Of a stretch of 64,000 nt of DNA, positions 46,718 to 60,300 are shown piece by piece (within the stretch, counting starts at the first letter, position 1; every line of letters starts with the position of its first letter). This stretch comes from Cristatella mucedo (Eukaryota > Bryozoa > Phylactolaemata > Cristatellidae). The notes beneath the pieces were generated by a model that was not told where the DNA came from, searched no databases, and worked only from the letters and a program-made list of their open reading frames with translations. Made by a program: the position numbers and the translations under genes. The stretch spans positions 2,857,501 through 2,921,500 of the forward strand of contig WPIO01000020.1 in the NCBI GenBank assembly GCA_009760855.2, written 5' to 3'.

Positions 46718-49700
46718 GGGCCGCAGTATTTGTATAGCACCCTAAGAGAACTTAATCTCTATTAGGGCTCTTTCTATATGCCACAGGGCTCGAGCCCACG
46801 ACATCGGTCATCAAATGCAATGACCTCGACCTCGGTCGTCGAAGGCCAGCACTTAAACCACTGGGCCCGAACCAGGGCGGCACTCATTTAAGCGTTTGGA
46901 TAGAAATGGCAAATGAAAGGTGGAACAAAACTTACTAACGTCCTAAGGTCACCTTTGTAAAAAATGCAATGAAAACCAGTTTTCACAGCGAAAAGAACTT
47001 GTAACCGAAAAAAGTGATATATTTATAATATCGGTTATGGTGGTCAGCAGCGGGTCTATGCATCTCATTAGTATAACTGCTGGAACAGGTTCCCTGGAAC
47101 TGTCATCGCTTTAGCCTGATAGAAAAATGTGTAGAGATAATTTCAACAGATTTAGGCCAGAAAGAGAATAGATAAGAAGAGCACGGCGATCAGGGTGATG
47201 ATGGACCGCAGTCTAGCAGGGACGGTAGCGTGGAGAGGGAGTCCGTAACCTGAGGTATCTTACCTAGGATAATTTGGAGAAATGCTCTGCTAAGTCACCA
47301 TTGGGATCACTGGGTTTTATGCTTGCCTTTGAGTGGTTAATAAGATGGCTTAAAGTAAACAAGAACATTTTTGGGATAATTAACGGGCAATCCTATTACT
47401 TTTCCCGTGGGATTTAGAAATGTAATGTAATGTAATGTAATGTAATGTATCTCCGTCTGTAACTCCACAAAGTCATAAAGACTATTTGGGTGTTGCGCAT
47501 GAGAGTTTTGTATAGCGCACTCACAGCCTAAGCGGCTTTCGGTACACATTCGGTAGCCATCTAATAATGCTTAAATACCTGGTAGCCAAATAATAATGCT
47601 TAAACGCCAAGCAGTGGACCGTGAGTTTCAACATTTTTGGGCCTGCCTCTCAAGCCTTGTTCAGTATTTCTTGGTTTCTTCATGTTAGTCGTTAATTAAA
47701 TTAGTCTGACCAAGAACAGATCTGTCGTTTGTTTTTCTGCCTATGCACTGCGATACACTGAGCGTCAAGAGCGCTTGGATAAGCTTGTGCCTTCAGCCTG
47801 TTTGACTCGTCCATTCAGCTGCACGTGGCCGGCAATCACTTGGATTTATGTCCTAATTTGAGTATTCGTTAATCACCTAAGTAGATGCATAAAAGCTCAC
47901 TTTTTATATTTTTATTGAGGTGTATATCTCGATTACTCACCTGGTTATAAGGCTCGCAGTTCGTTGCTGTTGCCAAAAAGAACATTGGGATCACCTTTGT
48001 ACAAATCTTCAGGTGTGGTTTCATTTGCATTGGCAGCTTGCATAGTACACATACCCCAGTTACGTACCATGTCTCCTTTGATAATCCGAAGCCTGATTAC
48101 TGTGCTACTTACAAATATCTTCAATTCTGAGTTACATTGGCTGGTTGATTGGTAGCCGACGGTGCTCAATTTACACAGATTATGCGAACTAGCTGCATCT
48201 ATCTTAGAAGCCACTACGCTGACCATCTAGCAAGGTTGGCCATGACTGCTAAGTATGGGCAATTATTTTCAATATGACATAGCTATCGGCGTTTACATAT
48301 CTTTGTAGTTATGGAAGAAAAAGGACTTTGGTCGGAACCATGGCTGTAATGGCGCTAGCATCGACCGTTGGTCTAATCCCGAACGTCTACGTAGTCCTCG
48401 TGTCCCGCTTCATCGTTGGAACGTGCATCACCGGATCTTTTGACTGTTGCTTTGTCATAAGTAAGGTGCCAAGAAGTGCGCACGCGCCTCGCGGCTAAGA
48501 ATCCGCGGCAAGCTTGCTCCTAGCCCTCCTCTCGAGCGAACGCGCTGGACGACGCTTGCATCCATCGCGATCCTCTCCACCCCGCTCAGCTCCTCTGCAA
48601 AAATATATGAACCGCTACATTCCTGTCAACCAAGAGGAGCCGCCGGAGTTTTGGCCCTGCCACGCGATTTCGAAGCGAACGTGGTGGCAGCTAAAGCTCC
48701 CAGGCTATGTCACGAAGTTTCACCTGAGCAAGTGTAATGCTCGAGTACCCCGCTTCAGCCCCCATCCCAGTCCCCGTCCCAAATCCCCGTATCAAGCAGG
48801 CTTAAATCTACATGAGCGAGAGACCTTGCCAGTGAATAGAGGCAAAAGCACAGCAGACACCTTCTCCTAGCATTTAGCTGCTCTTTCTGGGACTTCCTGC
48901 CCCGGCTTGGTACACTGAACCGCCATCGAATGGTAGCTTGACGTTCCGCGCCATCAATGTTAATCGATAGTTCAGCTGCCCTCGATCAGAGGTTCATGGT
49001 TGGGAGAAGAGCCGTCGACGTGCCAACTGGTGCGAACAAGCTACAGATGCCCTGGAGATTTTTAGGCAGAGAAAAGGAGGCAGTTCAACGTTAGGTGTCA
49101 TGGCTGTCATGGCTGTCACGAGTAGCAGCTAGAAAGGGTTTAACATACTATACATTAGGTGGCCATCCATTTGCTACCCAGAATGGTGCAGGAAGTAGCT
49201 GGTGCCCAATCCTAGAGTGCGGGTGACTTACAAAGACACTTTTTTATGGCAGCACGCCCGGGCGTGCAACGCTGATGAGCGGTCGAGCTGTAAATGAAAA
49301 GCCAAAATGGCTGACAGGAAGTGGTTGTGGGTAGAAAATCGATTCATTGATATGCAGCACCTGGTCCGTTCTAAGACGGCTGGGTTGCATACTAATAAGT
49401 TGGCAAGTATACTCAAGTATTTGTGCATTTTAAGTTTCACATACGGCCTCGAGTATTTGCAATATTGTGTGTGAAGTACGAATGCCTGCAATGTCCTTAT
49501 CTTAGGAGAAAAATGGCTGTAAGAATTGCATATAAAAGTATACCAACTGAATATTTACGCGGCACAAAGTTTTACATATAAAAATAAATAAATATAATAA
49601 GTGTAAGTATAGTATAAATACAGGTAAATAGGTACAGATATAGAGGAGCTTGTGTCTGCTCTTGGCTTTGAGATCAGAGCAACATATCAGGTTAGCTACC

Positions 49701-51111
49701 AAATTTATAAATGGCTTAGTCCTATTCATACTTAAATTGGCAGTATTAGTCCTTATTGATCCCCTTCATTATCCAACATTAAATATCCAACATTGTATCA
49801 TGGAATCGGCGATCAAGTAACTCCTGATAGCATGTCGCTGATCGTGGATAGAAAACTTGTAACGATGACGAGGCTGAGATCGGTACGTTCTTTGAGAGCT
49901 ATGACGTGCACTGCTTTTTGTAACTGGTGCGAGGGGCAGCACTTGTTGGCAAGCTCCTTTCAGCATGTATTCAACCACATGCATTATAAGTTATACGTAT
50001 TTTAATATGTGTATTTGTATACTATCAAAAGCCGTAGCTATACTAATCTTTGTAGAAAGTCCTGCGATGGCAGCTAGCGACATAGACGTGTTGCCTAAAT
50101 AATGTCGTACTTTATTAGTCGACTAAATTTAAAAGTTGGCATTACCGACAAGACGGCTAAGAAATTGTGTGTCAAAAAGAACTATCGTGCATTGCCCTAC
50201 AAAAATTGAGATGTCATCACGCATTTCTAATGAGCCAGACTTTTTCAGACATATTATACAAATCAAATGATGGATTATTACTAGACTTACTCCTGTTAAC
50301 AAGTGCTAAGATGTGTCATTTACTATTACTTTAACCCGCCGTCCGTCACACTGACTTTGTTTGCCCTGAGCGTGACGAGTTATAAATGACCTGGTAGGTC
50401 CTTCTAATTTATCAAGTTAATTAAATTAACACTTGCACGCAGGTAAAATGCCACCTTAAAGTGATATTTAATATAGTCGTAATGACGAAAAGTAGGTACC
50501 TTCGCCTAACTATGTTGTTCATGTTTATCAAGCATGATATTACTCACCATTCAATCGCACTTCCCTTTGCAGCAAATGTGAAGCGCCTAAAAAGAGATTG
50601 AGTTCTCTGAGGGCGCTTTATCAAGTGCATTATTATTATTTTTATTATTACTTTCATTTCATAAATTTGAATAGGTGCTAAGTGGAAAGTTTAGAACCCC
50701 TCTATTGCTTGAAAGGTCTTTCCGGATTGAACAAATTTTCTAATTCCATTTTCTTAGAGAACTGCATCACAAAGGAAATGTTAGCATGTAGCAAATTGCG
50801 AATATGCAAGCTTATGCCCAGTAGAAAATCGCAGGAAACCACGTGGCTTCCACTTTGTCCTTGATATCTCCGGCCGGCACGCTGCTACTAGCGCGACATT
50901 TGAAAGGCTTCAGCTTCGCACATTCATGGTGCTTCTGCTTTCTCCTCACTATCGCTTGCGTTTGCCAACGTTTGCTTAATAGAACGACTCCTTATTTCAG
51001 CAGCAGCAGTGTGCCGTTCAGCAGCGCCTCTTGACGTCTCTCCGGCCCATTGCTGCTGCCGCTGCTGCCGCTGCTGCCGCCGCTGCCGCCGCTGCCGCCG
51101 CTGCCGCCGCT

Positions 51112-51155
<44 letters not shown>

Positions 51156-51245
51156 TGCCGCCGCTGCCGCCGCTGCTGCCGCTGCTGCTGCCGCTGCTGC
51201 TGCTGCTGCCGCTGCCGCTGCTGCTGCGGCTGCCGCTGCTGCTGC

Positions 51246-51305
<60 letters not shown>

Positions 51306-54300
51306 GGCTGCTGCTGCTGCGGCTGCTGCGGCTGCTGCGGCTGCTGCGGCTGCTGCTGCTGCTGCGGCTGCTGCGGCTGCTGCGGCTGCTGCGGCTGCTG
51401 CGGCTGCTGCTGCTGCTGCTGCTGCTGCTGCGGCTGCTGCTCTGCTGCTGCTCTGCTGCTGCTCTGCTGCTGCTGCTGCTCTGCTGCTGCTGCGACTGAT
51501 GAATGGCCTCATGAGCTGAGCTTCATGCGTTCTTCGTACTTCTGCGTCTGTCGTCTTCCTCATTCTCTACGGCACGTTGTTACTGGCGAGAATGCTCTTA
51601 CCTCCTTTCTGCTTTTTGTCTTTCAGGATCTTGACTGGTATCCACCCAATAAAATGTAGTGGCTGGGAATTTAAGTATTAACAAAGCTGTACAATGTAAA
51701 GAACAGCGGCAAAAACTTAAAACTCGCTCTACACAAATCTATCAGCTTTCCAATACCCGAACGCTAGTACTACAAGCGGGAGCGCTCGAAGCGCTTGGGC
51801 GACAGCAAAGAGTGCCGTAGTGCCGAAAAGCTCCAACTTATGTAATGCCAAGGTCACACTTTGAACGACCCTTTCAATTTCATAGTCCTGTGAAGTTTTA
51901 GCATTTCAAATGTCCAATGTCACCTATGAGTACAAATTCAAATTAGCAATTTATCTCGTCAATGTTACCCCTCTTTTGTGGACACTCGCCACTGCTGTAC
52001 CACAATGTATTTACTATAAATCCGTCATGAAGGACTCGTTGTGAATGTGTCTTCAGTGCCGAGGACTTACAGACCAACTAATGGGCTAACATGCCTAGCT
52101 TTTTGCATTTATATTTATATGGTTGATTGTAAGAGACTAGGAACTCGATTTCGTCTCCTTCAGTGCTGGAAATTGTTGGAATCAGCTCAAGAACTCTCGT
52201 GTCATCTATATCGTCTTTGTGCTGGTCATCTGGGTACCTTATTGCGTCCGGCGTGGCTTACTTTCTAAGAAACTGGATATACTACCACGTGGCTATGACA
52301 GGACCAGCTGCAGTGTCACTCCTACTCATTGCGTGGTAAGTAAATAAAAGTAAATAATGATAATAAATAAAAGTAAATGGTGATTTAGTAAATAAAAGAC
52401 CGCTCACGGTGGAAGGTGCTCTTCACTCTGCACGTTTCTGGCTGTCTGTTATGTCAGCTAACCATTTGCGTAGCTATATCGCTGGCGATATGTCATTGCT
52501 TGCGATTCTGTTGCTAGTGTACTAGCCTGACTCAGCTATTATTACTTTCTTATTAACTGAATCGGCGGTGACCTGCTTCAACAATGCTACTTGTGTCAGC
52601 TTCTTGACTTGAAATGCCCTCTAATTACCACTAATGTTGAACCGTAGATTGCCCAGACTTTGAGTTTACCGTTCTAAAATGCCTATAGTCACTTTACCCG
52701 TTTCTGGCTGTTATTATTATTATTATATGTCGGTTAACCATTTGTGTAGTTATGTCGCTTGGCGATATGTAATTACTTGCTATTCTGGTGCTAGTGTTCT
52801 AGCCTGACTCAGCTATTACTACAGTGGTATTTTGACTAATGAGTCTCCCAACTGATGAGTTTTTTGGCATTAGAGAGTCTCGCGGCCAATTTTTTGCTTT
52901 TGAGTTGAGAGCTAACATTCGAGTTACGACCCAGCTTCAGATACCCCACCGCTAGTTGCAGCAGCGAATGTCACAGTGAACGCTGCAACATCAGCCCAGC
53001 ATCCCGTGCAGCAGCCGTTCACTGTACGCGGTTGCAACGGAATTGCTCTCACGTATACGAGTGCGAGTGTCAGCAACGCAAGCAAGAGGATGGAGGAAGG
53101 AACTGCTTGCTGTTACTCGGGCCATTAAGGTTAGGGCAGTGACAAATGTTCCGCTGCTAGACGTGGGTTCGAGGATCTACTGCAATCCATAGAGCTCAAA
53201 ATTTTTGGCGGACATTGCAGTACATCTTTGATTAGATCTATCCACCAAATTTCATGTATTGTGCACAGGCACACTTATCCAAATGAGCTGCAACGATGGA
53301 CGCCTGTACCGCAATCCACTTCAATCCACTTTAGTTCTCTCTAATCCACAAATCAACCACGAAAAGCTTCAAAAAGTTTGTACTATCAAACTACGCCACA
53401 TGTAAAAACGTACGTGGTAAATTTTTCGCTATTCTCCTCGCGAGTTCTCACGAAGTTTACTAAAATAAGATTGCTGTGGTCCTGGCTAATATCGCAATCA
53501 TCCACCGCAATCCGCATTCCACCACACAGCAAAAGAAATCCTGTTCTAAAAGCTCCCTTTATGGTTGCATATCATAGTACACTCTGCGACAATTGCATTC
53601 ATTAAATCTGACTGGCATTGGCACGGCCGTTCTCGTGCAATGCCCTGCAATCAACTGCAGTAGCCCGGGCCAATACTGCAATTTACGCCAACCCACCGAA
53701 TCCACTTCAGAGCGAGTAGAAATAGATCGAGCCGAGCTCCAATTTGTATTGCATATTAAAGCGAACTGTGCTGTGTGCACACCTACTTAAAGTACAAAAA
53801 AATTGTGCACCCGCACACTCTGGCAATGTCCGGCAATCGCTCGAAATGACAGGGCAAAGTACCGTAATCCACTATATTTCACTGCAAATTCTCCTCGAAT
53901 CGCCATCACGATTGATCTGGCAATGTTTGTTGCCCAGCATGGATTAGAGACGGGCGCCTATGCGTGCCATCGCCAGGCCACGTAATAAAACCACCTGAGG
54001 GCGAGATGGATGTCGGTCTGCGTCTAAGAGAGCAATGACCCCAGCTTCAAATTGACTGGGAGATAGTATTCTGCCTTGTCAATGACTCGTGCCGACGCGA
54101 ACGCCGCTTCGATCGGCACCCCTCCGATTGGCACCCTTCTCGGCGGCTGTAGAGCCACCACGTAGCGACGCCGCTGCTGCCCACTCTGCCTGCGACGCTG
54201 GCGCGGCGGGCTCGCCTGCCCAACGCTGCCGCGCCCGAGTACTTCGCCGCTTTCTTGGAAACGCTCTCGTCGGCGTCGCCGAATAGCTGGCACGCTTTTT

Positions 54301-57300
54301 GCCCTCGTCTTCGCTTGCAGGCTGGTACCCGAATCTCCTCGCTGGCTGATCACCGTAGGAAGGTGGGACGAGGCCGAGCTCATCTTGCGGCAAGGAAGCG
54401 AGCTGAACGGAAGGCGGTTCCCGGAAGAAATCTTCCGAGAAATGGTGAAGGCCCTGAGCTCTATGCCCGCTGAGAGTGAATTTTCGGGCCTCAAGCAGCT
54501 CTGTGGCAACGGAACACTTATAAAGCGCGTGATCGCTCTGTGCTTGGTTTGGTGAGTACTCCATGAGCCTTCATGCTCCTCCTCCTCTTCCTGCTCCTGC
54601 CCCTCCTCCTAATGCTCCTGCTCCTCCACCTTCTCCTGCTCCTGCTCCCTCTCCTCCTCCTCCTCATCCTCCTCCTCTTCCTGCTCCTGTCCCTCCTCCT
54701 CCTCCTCCTCCTCCTCCTCCTCTTCCGCCTTCTCCTCCTCGCTACTTGGACTTGCTTTTTTGTCCGGCGAACTCGTTTGCGTCGCTTACTTTATAGAATG
54801 TATATAGTCTTTTAGAAGAAAATTTAGTTTGGGCTGATTAAGAAGCCTCTTTTATCTATTGATTGAAGAGCCTGAGCGCCCATCACCTCCGATAGCAGTG
54901 GGCAATAACAGATTCACTGCTGAAGAACTCGAACCCGCGGATTTTTAATTGCAAGCACTTTATCCCTCGGCTTAGAATCAAAGACTTTAGTCCACATTTA
55001 AAAAGATACTAAAAACGCGTCTATTTAGGACAACATTTAGTGTGTCTCTTTGATTCGACCGTTATGTGCTTATGCGTGCTGACATTGTGCATGCTGCCAC
55101 TAACTATACTTGCATGCTGACCCTGTGCATGTCAATCCTAACCATGTTATTCTTGTTGTTTATGGAGCATGCTACCACTAACCATTCGATCGTGCTTCCT
55201 TTGCAGCAAATTAAAGCGCCTAGAAAGAGATTAAGTTCTCTGAAGGTGCTTTATCAAGTGCATTGTTATTATTATTTTTATCCGCTTAGAAATTAGGTTT
55301 CTTTTAGAAAAAGTGGTTTGGTAGCATATATTTAGATATCGGAAATCGAGGAATTTTCTCGATATTAGTCGGAAACGAGTTCCAGGCCACTTAGAGGGAC
55401 ATATGGACAAAGTATGGCTTCCGTGGTGGCATTCGATGTCATCGTGAAAAGCAAACTTTCTTCAAAAACCTCCAGCATACTCAGGAACGTTCTAATTTAT
55501 CAAATTTAAAATAGAAGCTTAGAAGAAGTACAGACCCGTCCATATTCGCGTGGTTTCGTAGGAAGAGCTGTAAGAAACGAAATACAGCAAGGGTTGGAAG
55601 CCCAAAGGCCGTTTCCCGACGCAAAATAAAAATCTTATTAATAATAGTTATAATGTAGTTATAATACATCAGTTGCATTTATGTTCTAAGATAACCAAAA
55701 TTATTTCTACTCACTTCATGCTCGCTGAAAAGGCTTGTTGTCATTTTTTAATTTAAGGTAGGATATTGCGGAACGCACAAGTGCACAAATTTGACAAGTA
55801 ACATGGTTAGAGCAAAAGCTGTGAGGAACAGGCAGCATTCAGGCTTCATTTTAAATATCGTCAAATAAAGACAAGGGCTGAGTCAGCTGCGTTACTCTCA
55901 CCAATCAGGAGATGAGCGGAGTCAGCTGCGTTACTCTCACCAATCAGGAGATGTGCGGAGTCAGCTGCGTTACTCTACCACTCGAAATTTTCGAATGCCT
56001 TCCCACCCGATCAATTTGGGGGTCTGATATGCTTCCGTGCTGGAGCTCAGCACACGAAGAAGGAAATTAGGCCTTTGCATTCGCAGCTTTTGATAACGCA
56101 TGCTGCTGGAGCTGTCTTGGCGGCAGAAACAATAGGCTGAACGGGCGCGGGCTGCGGGCCACGGGTGCAAAGTGACATTCCTGAAGGGCGGGAGCCGCAG
56201 GCGACAGATAAAGTTCCATGTTCGTGAAAGCCGGATGCATGTCTTGCTACAATGGTGACTGCTTTGTGCCGATGCGCCAAAACCTCAGCTGTCTAAATTC
56301 GGCACTTTGGATGGGAGCAGCAAAGTTGGAGCACACTCGCTGCCTTAATGCGCCTGAAGTTCCCAGCGATCAATCAAAGATTTCCCAAGTGAATGGATTT
56401 TATTTCGGTTACTTATGCATTGCCGGCCTCCTTGGTAGGAGGCGAGCTAGTCTAGGTCTAAAGTAGAAGCATTCGCGAGAGCACAAAATCTCTTGGGTAG
56501 AAAGTCCTCCCTACATAAATATGTGCAAGTGGAAGAAGGATCATTAGATTCTGAGCACTGTGCTCGAGTTCACTCCTAATCATAATCATAATAATAATAA
56601 TAATAATTTGTATAGCACCCTCAGAGAACCTAATCTCTTTCTAGACACTTTACATTTGCTGCAAATGGAGCATGATTGAATGGTTAATGGTACCATGCTC
56701 AATGTCAACTAGAATAGCATGATTACGGGTGACATGCACAGGGTCAGCATACAAATACGGTTATTGGCAGCATGCACTGTGTCAGCGAGCATAAGTGCAC
56801 AAAGGACGAATCACGTGGACTCGCCAAATGCTGCGTTAAATAGATGCGTTGTTTTTAGCTTATTTTCCACTGAGTCTGCAGGGCTCTCGTGCGAAGTTAA
56901 AGCAGCTAAAGCATCATGGGACGGCGTACATCTACACAACGTCTCGCTGCCGCCGCGCAGCATCAAACTTCGAAGAAGTGGACACGCATGCAATCTCCTT
57001 ATTGCATGTAGACATGATATTACTCACCATTCAATTGCATTTCCCTTTGCAGCAAACTTAAAGCGCCTCGAAAGAGATTGAGTTCTCTGAGGGCGCTTTA
57101 TCAAGTGCATTATTATTATTACTATTATTATTATTTATTGCCAGCATATGCTAGGGGATCTTTGGAAGCATAAAGGCAGTGTCCTTCTACTTTGCCTCTC
57201 CTGTCCGAAGTGCCGAGTTGCTCCAGTTTAGGCTACTGAGGTTTTGGCGCATCGGCACAAAGCAGTCGCCATTGTAGCAAAACGGGCACCCGGCTCTCAG

Positions 57301-60300
57301 GAATGTCACTCTCCATCCGTCGCCTGCAGCTCCTGCCCTTCAGGGCTATCTCTTTTCAGCCGTGGCCCGCAGCTTCTGCCCTTCTAGTCTACTTTTCTGC
57401 AATGCTGATCGCCTTTTCTGCAGTGCCTTGTCAAGAGCAGAGCGAATGCCAAGGTCACATTTTATCTGTGCATTGCAGACAAACGCTGGCTCGTGGCCTT
57501 AGCAGGAAGAGCCCAAATACACCGACGTAGCATACCAGAGAACGCAGCACTCAACACATCATGAGCTTCGCTCGCTCGTTATCGAACATGTAGTCGATTT
57601 CAAGATCCTCAGTCTGGCTCAAAGTTCACTAAACTTTCTTGCAGCTGCCTACCCATCCGGCCTCTCTGTTTTCCAGTGCGCACTCTCGCCGCCTGCTCTT
57701 CAGCATCATCGCTCTTCCCACGCACTAGATTGAAATCTTTTGGGTATTGAGCTCGTCAGCTCGTTCGCAGCGAGAGCATAGAGCTCGTGCCCAGCTACCG
57801 CGACTGCCCGTAATGGCCTTTCGTCATTTAATTGTCAGCTACAGCCCTGTGTCTTTTGCGGTCATCTTAACCTTGGCCTGAGCTTGCTTGTCGTTTGTGA
57901 TCGCGTGCGCTATTCGCACTTAGCGGTGCTTGGTTCAGTGCATGTTATGAGCGAGAGATTCTAGTAACCGGTATACACAAGTCCTCTTCTTTGCTTTGCA
58001 TGGTAGTCAAGTCATGATAGTAATCTTGGTTTGAATGCTTGTGCAAGCATGACACCGTGCGTGTCTTTGGTCACTGATTCTCTTGCAATGAATTTTAAAG
58101 CGCCTGGGTAATTAACTTAGTTATCTTATGGTGCTTTGTGACGGAATTATTTGTATCAGTAGTCAAACGCATCTGTACCTGTGCTTTGGTTCCTAGCTGC
58201 CTTAAAGTGTGCCAAACTCTGCCGACTCCCTTGTGGTGTGCATTTTTTACATTCACACATGACAAACAGAAAAAATTTACGAATCGAACTCACTAGTTTT
58301 GATCAAAACTAGCGCTATTCAGAAATTGGAGAGCAAAACCCTCACCCTCAAAATGGGCAGCATGCCAGAATATCTCTTTCAGCGTCTGGACTAAATCTGT
58401 TTTGTTTCCTTTTCCCATGGTGACCTTTCCCTAAAGGACCGGATCAGCTCGGCAGTCAAGTCTGCCTGCTTTCAGCTACGAAACAAGTTCTTAGAAAAGA
58501 TTAAACTAGCCAATCTGGTCCATGCCTTTGTAGAATCCCGTCTAGCCTTCTGTAGCTCACTATGCAAACGTCTTTATACTTTTGCAATTAGGTGCGGATA
58601 CTGTGTGCAGAGCTCCGCAGCTATGGTTGTCTGTCGTGACTCTCACGAGGCCACATTTGCATCACTTCTCGCCAATCTGCATTGGCTCCGAATCAAACAG
58701 CGTATTGACTTCAAGATTGTGTCACTCATTTTAAGTACCCTTATTGTCCTGCTCCAGAATACATATGGGCGATGCCCCTTCGAGGGTTGGGTCTTTTAGA
58801 AACTCTACAACCTTATAGGCCGGCACAACCAGAGGATACTAATCGCGGCATACTGCTCAAAGTTCCTAAATTTCAGCCATTCTATTCCTTTCTGCTCTTT
58901 TCAGGCTCCGCAGCAGGTAGAGTGAGCAACTATTTGCCACTAAACTACAGAAGGCCATCTTACAGTGTCCATAATTAAAGCGCCCTGTGTTGGCGGCCAA
59001 TTTTTTCATGAAACTCTGCAAATTATTCACGTATATCGTGAGTACTGCCAGGATAAACTTATTACTGCCACAGCGATAGCACAGTAGTTGCAGCCAACGT
59101 GCGTCTTCTTATCCGCTCGCGCCCAGCCACTCCACCATTTCAAGTCGGGCGTTTGGAAGGAAGCTCACCTGCTCTGGGCTTGTAGAGCTGAGAAGGCGAG
59201 AAAGTCTGGCTGACATTCCAACTCTTGTGAGTTCGTGTCAAGCCAACTCCGGGTCGAAGCTTAGCCCCCTGAGAGAAAACATTGCTCGTCTATGGGCCTT
59301 CTAAGGCCATAGCAGCGACAACAGCAGGACGAAGCAATCCACTGCTAATGGCACCGGCGATTGCTCTCACGCGAACGCGCATGCGCGCATCAAATTTAGC
59401 GGAATTGATCTTAACGTGCACCTTCTAATACCCCAGTGTGTCCGCGTACAGATGGTTAGATTGCTTCTTTTGTAGCAGATGCGAAGTGCCTAGAAAGAAA
59501 TGCAATCGTGGGGGCTTCTTGAGTTCTCTGGGGGAGCGCCTATGACAAATGTAGTATTATTACTATTATCTTGGGAAGTGGCCGAACTAGCTCGCTCGCT
59601 CGCTGCCAACATCCCGTCGGTCGAATGCCGGGCTCGCTGCTCGACTACGCTGGTGAGCCACGACGGCTCGCTACGTAAGGCAGCTGCTTATCGCGACCTC
59701 GGTCCCGAGGTCGGGTTCGAATCCAGCGGTGGGCGATAGTGTATTGCCGTTGCAAGTGGTGGCAATAGCCGTAAAGGCTCTTCTGCCGCGACACAAAGGA
59801 GGCTCTTAAATCGGCTAGTATTTCTTTACGCTGGCAGGTTAGCCGTCGACCTCGGCTACTTCGGCGCATCGCTGAGCTCGGGCAACCTAACTGGCGGCAT
59901 CTACGTGAACAACCTGCTGAGCGCCGCCGTGGAGCTGCCGTCCGAGGCGCTCGCCTACTCGAGCCGGTTCATGGGCAGAAAGAACGCCAGCATAGTGGCT
60001 GCGGTGCTCGGCGGCTCCGGGCTCATTGCCACCGGACTGGTCCTGCTGCTAGTCGACGGCGGTAAGCGTTCGCTCCGCTCCGAGACCGACCGGTCCCAGC
60101 GCAGCGAGAGCCAGTGACTCGAGCAGACACCATGGCGGCTCGTCACGGCGGATTGTTCGAGGAGGTAGCGGATGGACGAACGGGGTCCAAGCAACGGCTC
60201 GTGTGAGCTCGAATCCGCTGTGGGTCTGGGGGGGGGGTTCGATCTGAGCGCGTCAGCATCATTCTCGGCCCTCGCAATCGCGCTTCGACCGTAGCGTGCC

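Noticed and set aside
48514-48870. 118-codon open frame after exon 4
   Set aside because: It is in an intron, out of phase with the gene, and has no recognisable domain or splice signal.
50993-51010. Splice acceptor TTATTTCAG before CAGCAGCAG as an extra exon
   Set aside because: There is no coding sequence in phase after it, and the transporter needs no extra exon between exons 4 and 5.
51009-51659. 216-codon Cys-rich and 162-181-codon poly-Ala frames over the CTG/CCG tract
   Set aside because: They are translations of the trinucleotide repeat in an intron. They overlap on both strands and have no domain.
54563-54815. Pro-rich and Leu-rich frames after exon 6
   Set aside because: They come from the CTC repeat just inside intron 6.
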